From: an uncultured Eubacterium sp.
GTDB lineage: Bacteria > Bacillota > Clostridia > Oscillospirales > Acutalibacteraceae
Assembly (NCBI RefSeq): GCF_945980375.1
Contig: NZ_CAMFQO010000001.1
Span: 1-64,000 of the forward strand
Direction: 5' to 3'
Length of the DNA: 64,000 nucleotides
A program made the position numbers and the translations under genes. Positions 44,639 through 54,402 of this stretch are shown here, piece by piece (position 1 is the first letter of the stretch; each line of letters starts with the position of its first letter). The notes beneath the pieces are model-generated. The model was given only the letters and a program-made list of their open reading frames with translations. It was not told the DNA's origin and made no database searches.

Positions 44639-45409
44639 ATGAAAAAATTTTTAGCGGTTCTCCTTGCGGCAGTAATGATTTGCATTAGCTTTGTTGCATG
44701 CTCAAGCGAGACAAAAACAGACGAAACAGGTAATGACACACAGCAGGCTACATTGACAATGGCTACAAACGCAGAATTCCCTCCTTACGAATACAAAGAG
44801 GGCGACAAGGTTGTAGGTATTGACGCAGAGATTGCACAGGCTATCGCAGACGAGCTTGGAATGAAGCTTGAAATCGTCGACACAAAGTTTGACGCTATCA
44901 TCCCGGGTGTACAAAGCGGCAAGTACGATATGGGTATGGCAGGTATGACTGTTACTCCTGAAAGAGAGCAGAGCGTATCATTCTCTAACTCATACGCAAC
45001 AGGTATTCAGTCAATCATCGTTAAGGAAGGCAGCGACATCAAGTCTGTTGACGACCTTTCATCAGAGACAAAGATTGGTGTTCAGCTTGGTACAACAGGT
45101 GATATTTATGCATCAGACGATTTCGGTGCAGAGGCTGTAGCACAGTACGACAAGGGTGCAGACGCAGTTCAGGCTCTTATCGCAGGCAAGGTTGACTGTG
45201 TAATCATCGACAACGAGCCGGCAAAGGCATTTGTTGCAGCAAACACAGGTCTTACAATTCTTGAAACATCATACGCTGAAGAGGACTATGCTATCTGCTT
45301 TGCAAAGGATAACACAGAGCTTCAGACAAAGGTTAATGATGCACTTAAGAAGCTTATCGACAACGGTACAGTAAAGACTATTGTTGACAAGTACATTTCT
45401 GCTGAGTAA
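44639..45409 (+). CDS. Polar amino acid-binding lipoprotein (system 2)
   Basis: 256 aa from ATG 44639 behind AAAGGAG; the open frame extends 23 codons upstream. Lipobox FVACSS. SBP family 3: LTMATNAEFPPYEYKEGDKVVGIDAEIAQAIADELGMKLEIVDTKFDAIIPGVQSGKYDMGMAGMTVTPEREQSVSFSNSY. A mid-protein KIGVQLGTTGDIYA and YAICFAKDN complete the fold. The codon use is strongly biased, as in highly expressed genes. Confidence 0.93.
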   Translation: MKKFLAVLLAAVMICISFVACSSETKTDETGNDTQQATLTMATNAEFPPYEYKEGDKVVGIDAEIAQAIADELGMKLEIVDTKFDAIIPGVQSGKYDMGMAGMTVTPEREQSVSFSNSYATGIQSIIVKEGSDIKSVDDLSSETKIGVQLGTTGDIYASDDFGAEAVAQYDKGADAVQALIAGKVDCVIIDNEPAKAFVAANTGLTILETSYAEEDYAICFAKDNTELQTKVNDALKKLIDNGTVKTIVDKYISAE

Positions 45410-45429
45410 TTAAGCAGCAGCTAAACTTT

Positions 45430-45460
45430 AAGGGCGAACTCAGGGTTCGCCTTTAATTTT
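45430..45460 (+). terminator. Intercistronic hairpin after the binding-protein gene
   Basis: AAGGGCGAAC pairs with GTTCGCCTTT (one G-U) and is followed by AATTTT. Such hairpins commonly keep binding-protein mRNA in excess of the permease and ATPase part. Confidence 0.65.
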
Positions 45461-45472
45461 GGAGATACAGAT

Positions 45473-46240
45473 ATGTTAAATATTTATGATACATTTTTGA
45501 TGAAGGCCCCTGCCTTTATTGAAAACTTCAAAAGTCAATTTGACCTCAACTTTATACAAAAGGACAGATGGAAATATATGCTGGAGGGATTGGGCAACAC
45601 CCTGAAAATCACATTGGTTTCAGCCCTTATCGGTATTGTTATCGGTGTTGTTATTGCGGCAATCCGCTCCTCGTACGACAAAAATGAGGAAACCCTTAAG
45701 CTTCGTGGCGGTATCAGCTACCACATTATGAAGCTGCTAAACGGCATTTGCAAAATCTACCTGACAATAATCAGGGGAACACCTGTTGTTGTTCAGCTTC
45801 TTATAACATACTTTATTATTTTTGCATCTTCATCAAACGGTGTTGCGGTTGCTATCTTTGCATTTGGTATCAACAGCGGTGCTTATGTTGCAGAAATATT
45901 CAGAGGCGGAATTATGTCCATTGATGAGGGACAGTTTGAGGCAGGCCGTTCAATAGGATTTAACTACATCCAAACAATGCGCTACATAATTCTTCCGCAG
46001 ATGTTCAAGGCTGTATTGCCTACCCTGCTTAATGAGTTTATCGCATTGCTTAAGGAAACATCGGTTGCCGGATATGTTGCCGTTACGGATTTAACAAAAG
46101 CAGGCTCAAGCATTTCGGCATCAACATATTCCTATTATATGCCTCTTTTGACGGTTGCATTAATTTATCTTGTAATCGTAATGCTTCTAACAAAGCTTGT
46201 GGGTATACTTGAAAGGAGGCTTCGTAAAAATGAGCGATAA
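45473..46240 (+). CDS. Polar amino acid ABC importer, permease (system 2)
   Basis: 255 aa behind TTGGAGAT. Residues 30-250 are the membrane domain: [48 protein letters not shown] and EAA loop [61 protein letters not shown]. The ATPase gene overlaps its end by 11 bp. Confidence 0.93.
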   Translation: MLNIYDTFLMKAPAFIENFKSQFDLNFIQKDRWKYMLEGLGNTLKITLVSALIGIVIGVVIAAIRSSYDKNEETLKLRGGISYHIMKLLNGICKIYLTIIRGTPVVVQLLITYFIIFASSSNGVAVAIFAFGINSGAYVAEIFRGGIMSIDEGQFEAGRSIGFNYIQTMRYIILPQMFKAVLPTLLNEFIALLKETSVAGYVAVTDLTKAGSSISASTYSYYMPLLTVALIYLVIVMLLTKLVGILERRLRKNER

Positions 46241-46973
46241 TGCTTTGATTACCGTAAACGGTGTAAAAAAGCACTACCTTGGTGGTGCGGTTAAGGCTCT
46301 TGACGGAGTTGACCTTGAAATAGACAAGGGCGAGGTTGTTGTTATTATCGGTCCGTCAGGCTCCGGTAAATCAACAATGCTTCGAAGCCTTAACCTTTTG
46401 GAGATACCTACCGAAGGTCATATCATTTTTGACGGCGAGGATTTAACAAATCCAAAGCTCAACATCAATCGTCACAGGCAGAAAATGGGTATGGTATTCC
46501 AGCACTTTAACCTTTTCCCTAATATGACAATTCTTCGCAATATGACTATTGCACCGATAAAGCTCCTCAAAAAAACTCCGCAGGAGGCAGAGCAAAAGGC
46601 ACTCGAGCTTCTTGACGCAGTTGGTCTTAAGGACAGAGCAGACTCTTATCCAAGCCAGCTGTCAGGCGGTCAAAAGCAAAGGGTTGCAATTGTTCGTGCT
46701 CTTTGTATGGAGCCGGAGGTTATGCTTTTTGACGAGCCTACATCGGCTCTTGATCCCGAAATGGTCGGTGAGGTTTTACAGGTTATGCAGCAGCTTGCAA
46801 ACGACGGAATGACAATGGTTATTGTTACTCACGAAATGGGCTTTGCAAAGGAGGTTGCATCAAGGGTAATCTTTATGGACGAGGGCAGAATTTTGGAGCA
46901 GGGCACCCCTGACGAAATCTTTAATCATCCAAAGGATCAAAGGCTTGTTGATTTTCTTTCGAAGGTTTTATAG
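46230..46973 (+). CDS. Polar amino acid ABC importer, ATPase (system 2)
   Basis: 247 aa from ATG 46230 (AAAGGAGGC inside the permease gene). Walker [11 protein letters not shown]-loop [22 protein letters not shown], signature [15 protein letters not shown], Walker [16 protein letters not shown]-loop [13 protein letters not shown]. GlnQ/HisP family. Confidence 0.94.
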   Translation: MSDNALITVNGVKKHYLGGAVKALDGVDLEIDKGEVVVIIGPSGSGKSTMLRSLNLLEIPTEGHIIFDGEDLTNPKLNINRHRQKMGMVFQHFNLFPNMTILRNMTIAPIKLLKKTPQEAEQKALELLDAVGLKDRADSYPSQLSGGQKQRVAIVRALCMEPEVMLFDEPTSALDPEMVGEVLQVMQQLANDGMTMVIVTHEMGFAKEVASRVIFMDEGRILEQGTPDEIFNHPKDQRLVDFLSKVL

Positions 46974-46991
46974 CCCTAAATATTAATCATT

Positions 46992-47027
46992 AAACGGTAT
47001 TTTGATGACAAAATGCCGTTTTTTTGT
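46992..47027 (+). terminator. Terminator of amino acid importer system 2
   Basis: AAACGGTATTTTG and CAAAATGCCGTTT pair with one G-T mismatch position and are followed by seven T residues. Confidence 0.8.
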
Positions 47028-47143
47028 TTGTTAAAAATGCAGAAATTAAGGGTAAAAGTTTGGTAATATTTTCGTTAGGTTTTTGTTAAGTTTCACCGCT
47101 ATATATGTTATTATTAAATAGAGACAATTTTAGGAGGGAAAAA

Positions 47144-48928
47144 ATGTCTAACAACGGTTCTAAGGTAAAGGGGTTATTTACCGAAATAAAAACCCATTGG
47201 AAAACTCCTGCCAAGGGCAAATATGTTCCGTACAGGGAATATTTGGACATCTTGTTCGGTGTAGGTGCAAACTATGCCGGTAACAAAACATTGGAGTACA
47301 TAAGCTTTGCCGCAGGCTGCTATTTGATGATGTATCATTACAAGCTGCCTTATTTGACCTATGCTATCATTACGCTCATCAATATGCCGCTCAATTACAT
47401 TTGGGTGCTTATCGGATGGGTAATCAATGACAATCTTGGCTTTTTGCCAAAGAAAACGGAGCGAAATTTTAACATACTGTATCTGTTTTTAACTGTCGCC
47501 GGGCTTGGATTAATCTTTGGCGATTTTTCTGCATTTTTACCGGAGACAAACAAGGTGGTTGCCTACCTCAACGGACTTGAAGGAATTACCGCCGCTTCGG
47601 CAATAAAGATATTCGGTACACATATTTTGTGGAACGGCTGGGCAGGAGCGCGTAACATCTTTTGGCGCAAAAAGCTTGTTCCTAAATTCGGCAGATACAA
47701 GTACAGCCTTTATTGCGATGTAATACCAAAAACAATTATGGTATGGCTCATCGGCTGGCTTCCGTTCTATTCAACAATCACCGATATTTCAACAAGGGTT
47801 TGGGTTGCAAATCTTTTGTTCTCTATATACAATCTGTTTACATTTAACAACAACCTTGAAACCTGTACTCAAAACATCAGCCCAAATATGCGTGAGCGAA
47901 TCTTTGTTAGGTCGTATCCTATCAAGCTATCTCACCTTTTCCAATCAATATTGGCAATTATCCTCCCTGCAATCATCGACAAATGCCCTAACGACTGGGC
48001 AGACATTGCCGTGTTCAAATGGATAATCCCTGTTACATTTACCGTTTTTGCCGTGCTGACAATGGTATTTGCAGGCAAGATAAAAGAAAGAATACCGCAA
48101 CCGCCTCTTGAAAAGAAGGTTAAAATAAACTTCTGGGACGGTATGTTCGGCGTTTTGAGGAACAAATACAGGTGGATTCAAACAATTGTCGGTCTTCTTG
48201 ACTCGCTTGGCAACGGTATGCTTGCGTTTACTACAATACTGTACCTGTATACCTTTAGATTAACCGGTCTGACTTACAGCCTTATAGTTGCGTTGGTAAG
48301 CTTTGCAGGAACTCCGCCGGATTTGTTCACCCCGTACTTTATAAAGAGGTTTTCATACAAGCAGGTTATGATATTCTATCAGCTGTCGCGTGCTGTATGC
48401 TACAGCGTTATTGTTTGCTGTTACCTGTTCTGCGGAGAAAACCTTATCCTTTGCGGTACGCTGTCGGTTATTATGCTGTTTATCACAGAGATGTTCCAAA
48501 CAGTGCCGAAATCCATAAATCACGATATGGACATCCGTGTTAACGACTACCAAATGTACCTGTCGGGCGAAAGGCTTGAAAGCTTTGCAGGCGTATTCGG
48601 TTGGTTTACCGGACCTATAACATCTTTTGTAGGCCTTATAATTCCTCTGCTTTTGCTTAAATTTGGATTTAACACAAACTGGGATGTACTGTTCATTGAT
48701 TCATCAAGAACAAAAATTATCGTTGTTCCTATCATCATTGACATTATAGGATACCTGTTGATGACGATACCGTTCATCTTTTGGGATTACACAGACGACA
48801 AGCAAAGCAAGGTTATGGAGGTTTTGCGCAAGCGTGAAGAGGTAACCCGCAAGGCATACAACGAGGAGCACGGAATAAAAGCCGATGCCGTTGAGGAAGA
48901 AAAGGAATTGGAGGAGGTTGTATCATGA
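47144..48928 (+). CDS. Major facilitator superfamily transporter, unknown substrate
   Basis: 594 aa from ATG 47144 behind TTAGGAGGG. About 12 membrane spans in an MFS/GPH-like pattern, including YAGNKTLEYISFAAGCYLMMYHYKLP early and the second-half start FWDGMFGVLRNKYRWIQTIVGLLDSLGNGMLAFTTILYLYTF. A charged cytoplasmic tail ends in EEEKELEEVV. It is longer than a typical 450-aa MFS protein. Coupled by a 4-bp overlap to the LRR protein gene. Substrate cannot be inferred. Confidence 0.78.
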   Translation: MSNNGSKVKGLFTEIKTHWKTPAKGKYVPYREYLDILFGVGANYAGNKTLEYISFAAGCYLMMYHYKLPYLTYAIITLINMPLNYIWVLIGWVINDNLGFLPKKTERNFNILYLFLTVAGLGLIFGDFSAFLPETNKVVAYLNGLEGITAASAIKIFGTHILWNGWAGARNIFWRKKLVPKFGRYKYSLYCDVIPKTIMVWLIGWLPFYSTITDISTRVWVANLLFSIYNLFTFNNNLETCTQNISPNMRERIFVRSYPIKLSHLFQSILAIILPAIIDKCPNDWADIAVFKWIIPVTFTVFAVLTMVFAGKIKERIPQPPLEKKVKINFWDGMFGVLRNKYRWIQTIVGLLDSLGNGMLAFTTILYLYTFRLTGLTYSLIVALVSFAGTPPDLFTPYFIKRFSYKQVMIFYQLSRAVCYSVIVCCYLFCGENLILCGTLSVIMLFITEMFQTVPKSINHDMDIRVNDYQMYLSGERLESFAGVFGWFTGPITSFVGLIIPLLLLKFGFNTNWDVLFIDSSRTKIIVVPIIIDIIGYLLMTIPFIFWDYTDDKQSKVMEVLRKREEVTRKAYNEEHGIKADAVEEEKELEEVVS

Positions 48929-50544
48929 GCAAAAAGAAAAAGCAAAAGCAAAATGACGACTTCCTTGCACAAGAGGCATTGGAAAATCAGGCAACAGCAC
49001 AGGATTACACACTTGATATTCCCGACGATCAAATTTGGGATTATCAAATTGAAGGGCTGCAAAAGCCCCACATAAACAAGCCGTACGAAAATGCAAGGAT
49101 AAAAAAGACTGTGTTTGTCATTGTTCTTTTGATTGCGATATTTGCGGCAATGTTCTTTTCCGTTAAGGCTGTGCACAGCGATTTGTACAAATACAAGGAG
49201 CTGCCCGACGGCACATATGAGCTTGTAAGATTTTCAAACACCGGCAGCATCACCGACCTTACAATCGACTATGTTGTAGACCTTAAAACAGGCGAAAAGG
49301 ATTTGTCAAAGCCTATTACATCTATTCACGAATACGCCTTTAACGGTGATGAAACCCTGCACAACATTACTTTTGGCAAGGATGTTAAGTACATAGACAG
49401 CAAGGCAATTTACAGCTGCTGGTATGTGCGCAATGTTTGGATAGATGACGAAAATCCGTACTACTGCGACATTGACGGTGTTGTGTACAACAAGGATGTT
49501 ACCGAGGCGGTATTCTATCCTAATTACCACGATTTACAGTTGATGATTGAAAACGGATATGCTACCGAGGAGGTTGACAAAAACGGCAACCGCAAATTTA
49601 TATCAAAGGTTACCGACGAGAACGGCAAGCATGTTGACGAAAAGGGCAACAATCTTGTTGAAAGGATTTGGGGCACAAACAAGCTATACGACGAGCAGTT
49701 CTATCAAACCTACAACAGAACATGCCGAACATATGTTATTCCGTCTACCGTTACAAAAATAAACGAGCTTGCATTTGCATACAGCAATATTGTTGACCTG
49801 TACATTCCTGAGGGTGTAACAAAAATGGACAATATGGCAGTATTTAAGAATACTGTGCTCACAAACATTTTTACCTACACAACCGATACTCCTATTACAG
49901 ACACAACATACAAGGCAATTGACAGTATGAAAACCATCTATTCATCACTACCTCAAAGCCTTGAATATATCGGCTCCGACTGTCTGTATTATACAAGGGC
50001 GCTCAACTATATGTACATACCTAAAAATGTAAAGACAATTAAGCACCACGCATTTTGGGACGCAGTATATAAGGAGGAAAAGGAGCTAAGAGGCATCACC
50101 TACTTTGACGTAGAGGCCGATGAGGAAAGCTTTAATGCAAACGTTACCACAGGTGACCAATGGCGTCCTCAGTACGACTATATGGCATTCAAAAAATCCG
50201 TACCGGTAAACTACGGTGTGGCAGAAAGAAAATCGCTTTACAGCGACAATGTTCACCGTCAGTATTATTGGACAGTGCAATGGGCAATAAACAATCTGCC
50301 CGATGATGTCAAAAAGGATATGGCATATTTAGTTAAGGATTTGGATAACGACTCCACCCCTGAATTAATCCTGAAGAATTACAAGGGTGAGGGCGACAAA
50401 ATCCTTACGATGAAGCAAAACTATCTTGCAGATTACGAGGGCGAGGCAGATTATGAGGGTGACACATTCAGTGCCCTTGACGACAATTCACAGCTTGATT
50501 CAATCTACGACATAACAAAAACAGATAACGTAAATTATCAGTAA
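48925..50544 (+). CDS. Single-span membrane protein with BspA-like LRR_5 repeats
   Basis: 539 aa. Cytoplasmic KKKKQKQ start, a membrane span at about residues 57-76 (TVFVIVLLIAIFAAMFFSVKAV), then extracellular LRR_5 units: ITSIHEYAFNGDETLHNITFGKDVKYIDSKAIYSCWYVRNVWIDDEN, TKINELAFAYSNIVDLYIPEGVTKMDNMAVFKNTVLTNI and SLEYIGSDCLYYTRALNYMYIPKNVKTIKHHAFWDAVY. The C-terminus has a DLDNDSTPELILKNY segment like a calcium-binding EF/FG-GAP-type loop. The overlap with the MFS gene suggests a joint function. Confidence 0.75.
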   Translation: MSKKKKQKQNDDFLAQEALENQATAQDYTLDIPDDQIWDYQIEGLQKPHINKPYENARIKKTVFVIVLLIAIFAAMFFSVKAVHSDLYKYKELPDGTYELVRFSNTGSITDLTIDYVVDLKTGEKDLSKPITSIHEYAFNGDETLHNITFGKDVKYIDSKAIYSCWYVRNVWIDDENPYYCDIDGVVYNKDVTEAVFYPNYHDLQLMIENGYATEEVDKNGNRKFISKVTDENGKHVDEKGNNLVERIWGTNKLYDEQFYQTYNRTCRTYVIPSTVTKINELAFAYSNIVDLYIPEGVTKMDNMAVFKNTVLTNIFTYTTDTPITDTTYKAIDSMKTIYSSLPQSLEYIGSDCLYYTRALNYMYIPKNVKTIKHHAFWDAVYKEEKELRGITYFDVEADEESFNANVTTGDQWRPQYDYMAFKKSVPVNYGVAERKSLYSDNVHRQYYWTVQWAINNLPDDVKKDMAYLVKDLDNDSTPELILKNYKGEGDKILTMKQNYLADYEGEADYEGDTFSALDDNSQLDSIYDITKTDNVNYQ

Positions 50545-50551
50545 CTGAAAC

Positions 50552-50587
50552 AAAAACACCTTGGATTAAAAAAGTCCAAGGTGTTTT
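50552..50587 (+). terminator. Terminator between convergent LRR and htrA genes
   Basis: AAAACACCTTGGA and TCCAAGGTGTTTT form a 13-bp stem ending in TTTTGC. It serves the LRR gene and possibly, in reverse, htrA. Confidence 0.75.
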
Positions 50588-50607
50588 GCTTTGCTATATT
50601 AGAATTT

Positions 50608-52065
50608 TTAACCCTTGCTTTCGATAAGCTTGCACTTAACATCAAAGGTTTTAATTCTGTTGTTTTCTATTCTTGCGATTGTAAGGGTAATTGTATCACC
50701 GGGTGATGATTTGCTCAAAACATTTGTAAGAACATCTGTTGATGTCATTGTTTTACCGTTAACGGCAACAATCATATCATACTCACGGACATCCTTGTTT
50801 TTCAAATCCGAGTCTTCATCAATCTCGCCGATAATCATTGCACCCTGTGCATCCTTATAGCCCTCCTGCTCCAATGCTGCAAGAATTGCAGATGCGTTTG
50901 ATGCATTTGTAATGTTGTTGTACTTTATGCCAAGCTTCGCTCTGCCCTCAACATAGCCGTTCTTTTTAAGGCTGTTAGCAGTCTTTACGGCTGTGTTGCT
51001 CGGTACGGAAAAGCCCATGCCCTCATAATCGGTTGAAGCAATCTTTGATGAATTAATGCCGATTACCTGACCCTTCATATTAAACAACGCACCGCCTGAA
51101 TTACCGGGATTGATTGCGGCATCGGTTTGGATACACTCGTTGTTATATCCGATTGATGATGAAACAGGACGGTCAAGGGCAGACACAATACCGGTTGTTA
51201 CGCTATTCATAAACTTACTGCCGCCCGGACATCCGATAACAACAACCTGCTCGCCAACAACAATACTGCTACTGTCGGCAAACTCTGCAACCTTGAGTCC
51301 CGTCGCACTGATTGAAAGAACGCCTATATCGGTTTGACTGTCGTAGCCAACCATTTTTGCATCATAGGTTTTGCCATCATTTGTTGTAACCTTAAACTCT
51401 GAAGCGTCTGCGATAACGTGAGCAGCAGTCATAATGTATGTTGTGCCGTTGCTCTCGCTCATTATAACGCCTGAGCCCTCGCCCGAAAGGACAGGCTCCG
51501 ATGAATTTGAGTCCTGACCTGAGCCGAAGCTGTAAAAATAATCATAAGCTGTTTGATTGGAATATACAGAAATCAAAACGCAGGAATCAATCGACTTTTT
51601 AACAACACCTGCAACAGTAAGATTTCCGTTTTCGTCCTCGGTTGCAACATCATTGCCCTTATCGCTGATAACTGCATCGCCCTTATCGGTGGATTCCTGA
51701 GAGCTTTGCGAAGAATTGTCCTTGCTGTTGCTGTCAATATTTCCGCCGATAGCTGCCGCCATTCCGAAAATAGATACAACCACAACAACAATAGCAACTA
51801 CGATAACCACCTTAAGCGATTTGTTTTTTGGCTTTTTGGGTGGCTTTGGCATAGGATTTACCGGTTGCTGATACATAGGCGGTGTGTAATATGTGCCTGT
51901 GCTTTTATTGTTGGTAGGTCTGTAATACTGCTGATTTTGCTGTTGACCGTAAACATTTTGCGGATTTTGCTGAGGCGGTGTTTGCCTCGGCGGAGCATAA
52001 TGATACTCCCCGTTAGGCGAGCTGCCCGAGCTATTTACATTTTGATTGTTATTATATTCGTCCAT
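50608..52065 (-). CDS. htrA: HtrA/DegP-type membrane-anchored serine protease with PDZ domain
   Basis: 485 aa. The N-terminal 80 residues are Asn/Gln/Pro-rich and cytoplasmic, followed by a membrane span (about 85-107). Trypsin-like domain: His in TAAHVI, Asp in QTDIGVL, Ser in NPGNSGGAL. The C-terminal PDZ domain has DMIVAVNGKTMTSTDVLTNVLSKSSPGDTITLTI. It degrades or refolds damaged exported proteins. Last gene of an operon with a two-component system, 12 bp downstream of the kinase. Confidence 0.94.
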   Translation of the reverse strand: MDEYNNNQNVNSSGSSPNGEYHYAPPRQTPPQQNPQNVYGQQQNQQYYRPTNNKSTGTYYTPPMYQQPVNPMPKPPKKPKNKSLKVVIVVAIVVVVVSIFGMAAAIGGNIDSNSKDNSSQSSQESTDKGDAVISDKGNDVATEDENGNLTVAGVVKKSIDSCVLISVYSNQTAYDYFYSFGSGQDSNSSEPVLSGEGSGVIMSESNGTTYIMTAAHVIADASEFKVTTNDGKTYDAKMVGYDSQTDIGVLSISATGLKVAEFADSSSIVVGEQVVVIGCPGGSKFMNSVTTGIVSALDRPVSSSIGYNNECIQTDAAINPGNSGGALFNMKGQVIGINSSKIASTDYEGMGFSVPSNTAVKTANSLKKNGYVEGRAKLGIKYNNITNASNASAILAALEQEGYKDAQGAMIIGEIDEDSDLKNKDVREYDMIVAVNGKTMTSTDVLTNVLSKSSPGDTITLTIARIENNRIKTFDVKCKLIESKG

Positions 52066-52077
52066 AACAAATCTCCT

Positions 52078-53574
52078 TTAATTTGATTTAGGCAGGGTGA
52101 ACACAAATTCTGCCTCCGACTTACTGTCAGACCTTGCAAAAATTCTGCCACCGTGCATTTCAACCATAGTTTTTACAATATATAAGCCAAGACCTGCACC
52201 CTTTGCATCAAGCGAACGCGATTTGTCCACCTTATAAAACCTTTCAAACACTCTTGAAAGCTCTGACGCATCGATGCCGTCACCGCTGTTCTTTATACTA
52301 ACCTGAATACTGTCGCCAATGTCCGAAACGTTAATTTGAATATATCCGTTATCGTTTGTAAACTTAACCGCATTATCAAACAGGTTGTATATAACCTGAT
52401 ATATCATATCGGTGTCGGCAACAATGTGGTGAGGCTCTAAATCCTCAAGACCTCTGATTTCAATATTCTTCTTTTCTATTTTTTGCTCAAAGGTCAAAAG
52501 AATATGTATAATTTGGTCAGAAAGATTGTAAGACTTTGGTTTCATTTGGAAATCGCCCGACTCAATCTTGCTCATATTAAGCATTGCTACTACAAGACGG
52601 GACAGACGCCTAACCTCGTCAGACACAATCTTCAAATAATATTCTTCCTTGTCCTTGGGAATAGTGCCGTCAAGTATTCCGTCAATAAAGCCTGCAATAG
52701 ATGTCATTGGAGTTTTAAGCTCGTGCGAAACATTGGCAACGAACGAACGCCTTGAGCTTTCAAGCTTGTCAAGTGCGTCTGCCATATCGTTAAAGGCATA
52801 TCCCAAATCGGCAAGCTCATCATTGGTGTTAACGTTTACTCTGTATGAAAAATCACCCATAGCAAAGCGCTTTGCTGCGGCACTCATTTGCTGAAGCGGT
52901 GTTACCATACGCTTTGTAAGGCTCCAAATAAGTATGCTTGCAACGGCAAGGCACAGCACGCTGATAATAAGGAATGACCTGATTACAAGCGAAACAACAC
53001 CCTGTGTGCCTGTCGGTGTTACGGCAAAAACCGAGCCTATAATTTTGTTATTATCGGATAAACTGTAAGCATCAAACGATGATTTTATTGCTGTACCTAC
53101 AACATAATACGACTCGCCGTTTATTATAGCCTTACTGACAGAAGCCCCCTCGTACACTCGCTGAAGCTGCTTGTCACCGATTACAAAATGTTTGTGATTG
53201 TTGCACACCATATTGCCCGTAACAAAGCCCTTTAAGCCTATTTGATCCTTGCACATAATTACGCTGCCACCGGCATCGCAAACAAAAACATCCGCATCAA
53301 TACAGCCTGACACCATAGACAAATTTTCGCATATTGCCTCTTTGTCAGACGAATACTGGCTGTTCATATTATTGACAATCATATTTTGCGATATTGTCTT
53401 TGCAAGAGTTTTTACATTTTCGCTCAAAAGGTCTGTCTTTTCGCTAAGCGAATAGGCATTTACTATCGTTATAAGCACCGAGCCCATAACAATAAGGGTT
53501 ATGGAAAAAACCGCAACAAAAAGCAAATAATATTTTGTAAAAAGGTTTTGCCTTTTTCCTTTTTTTAATGCCAT
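52078..53574 (-). CDS. Sensor histidine kinase (HAMP-HisKA-HATPase)
   Basis: 498 aa. Two membrane spans (about 14-36 and 200-222) bracket an extracellular sensor domain. HAMP follows, then HisKA with the phospho-acceptor His in SFVANVSHELKTPMTSIAG and the ATPase with N box YNLFDNAVKFTND and GAGLGLYIVKTMVEMHGG. Paired with the response regulator 9 bp upstream and htrA downstream, suggesting an envelope-stress sensor. Confidence 0.93.
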   Translation of the reverse strand: MALKKGKRQNLFTKYYLLFVAVFSITLIVMGSVLITIVNAYSLSEKTDLLSENVKTLAKTISQNMIVNNMNSQYSSDKEAICENLSMVSGCIDADVFVCDAGGSVIMCKDQIGLKGFVTGNMVCNNHKHFVIGDKQLQRVYEGASVSKAIINGESYYVVGTAIKSSFDAYSLSDNNKIIGSVFAVTPTGTQGVVSLVIRSFLIISVLCLAVASILIWSLTKRMVTPLQQMSAAAKRFAMGDFSYRVNVNTNDELADLGYAFNDMADALDKLESSRRSFVANVSHELKTPMTSIAGFIDGILDGTIPKDKEEYYLKIVSDEVRRLSRLVVAMLNMSKIESGDFQMKPKSYNLSDQIIHILLTFEQKIEKKNIEIRGLEDLEPHHIVADTDMIYQVIYNLFDNAVKFTNDNGYIQINVSDIGDSIQVSIKNSGDGIDASELSRVFERFYKVDKSRSLDAKGAGLGLYIVKTMVEMHGGRIFARSDSKSEAEFVFTLPKSN

Positions 53575-53583
53575 AGCAGTTTA

Positions 53584-54279
53584 TTAATCCTTTGTTTCAA
53601 ATTTGTAGCCTACGCCCCATACGGTCTTTAAGCACCATTTGTCAGATACGCCCTCAAGCTTTTCACGAAGTCTTTTAACATGAACATCAACCGTACGTGA
53701 ATCACCGTAATAATCAAAGCCCCATACCTCGTCAAGAAGCTGATCTCTTGTATAAACTCTGTTAGGGTTTGAAGCAAAGTGATAAATAAGCTCAAGCTCT
53801 TTAGGCGGAGTGTCAACTGCAACACCCTTAACCTTCATTTCGTAATTTGTAATATTAATTTCAAGGTTGTCGTAAATTACGGTTTTCTTTTCGTTTTCGG
53901 TGCTTTCGCCCTCGCCGTTTGTTCTGCGCAAGACAGCCTTTACTCTCGCCATAACCTCCTTGGCGTCAAACGGCTTTACTACATAGTCGTCGGCACCGAG
54001 CTCAAGGCCGAGAACCTTATCAAAGGTTTCGCCCTTTGCAGTAAGCATAATGATTGGAGCAGAAGAAATCTTCCTGATTTCTCTGCATACCTGCCATCCG
54101 TCCTTTTTGGGAAGCATTATATCAAGAAGCACCAAATCCGGAGTTTTGTTTTGGAAGGTATCAACAGCCTCCTGTCCGTCATTTGCCGTGAACACCATAT
54201 AGCCTTCGTTTTCAAGATAAAGCTTTAAGAGCTCACATATATTCAAATCGTCATCTACCACAAGAATTTTGTTTGCCAT
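53584..54279 (-). CDS. OmpR/PhoB-family response regulator
   Basis: 231 aa. Receiver domain: DDDLN acidic pair, phospho-acceptor Asp in LVLLDIMLPKKDG, Lys in DYVVKPFD. Winged HTH at about 130-228: PPKELELIYHFASNPNRVYTRDQLLDEVWGFDYYGDSRTVDVHVKRLREKL. First gene of the rr-hk-htrA operon. Confidence 0.95.
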   Translation of the reverse strand: MANKILVVDDDLNICELLKLYLENEGYMVFTANDGQEAVDTFQNKTPDLVLLDIMLPKKDGWQVCREIRKISSAPIIMLTAKGETFDKVLGLELGADDYVVKPFDAKEVMARVKAVLRRTNGEGESTENEKKTVIYDNLEINITNYEMKVKGVAVDTPPKELELIYHFASNPNRVYTRDQLLDEVWGFDYYGDSRTVDVHVKRLREKLEGVSDKWCLKTVWGVGYKFETKD

Positions 54280-54402
54280 AATCTTTCTCCTTTCAATTAT
54301 GTTTGTAGTTATAATAACAAACGATTTTGTTCACAATTTGTATTTTGAGTAAACAAAAAGTTAAAATTTTTAACATTTAATTAATTCATATTTATCAAAT
54401 TT

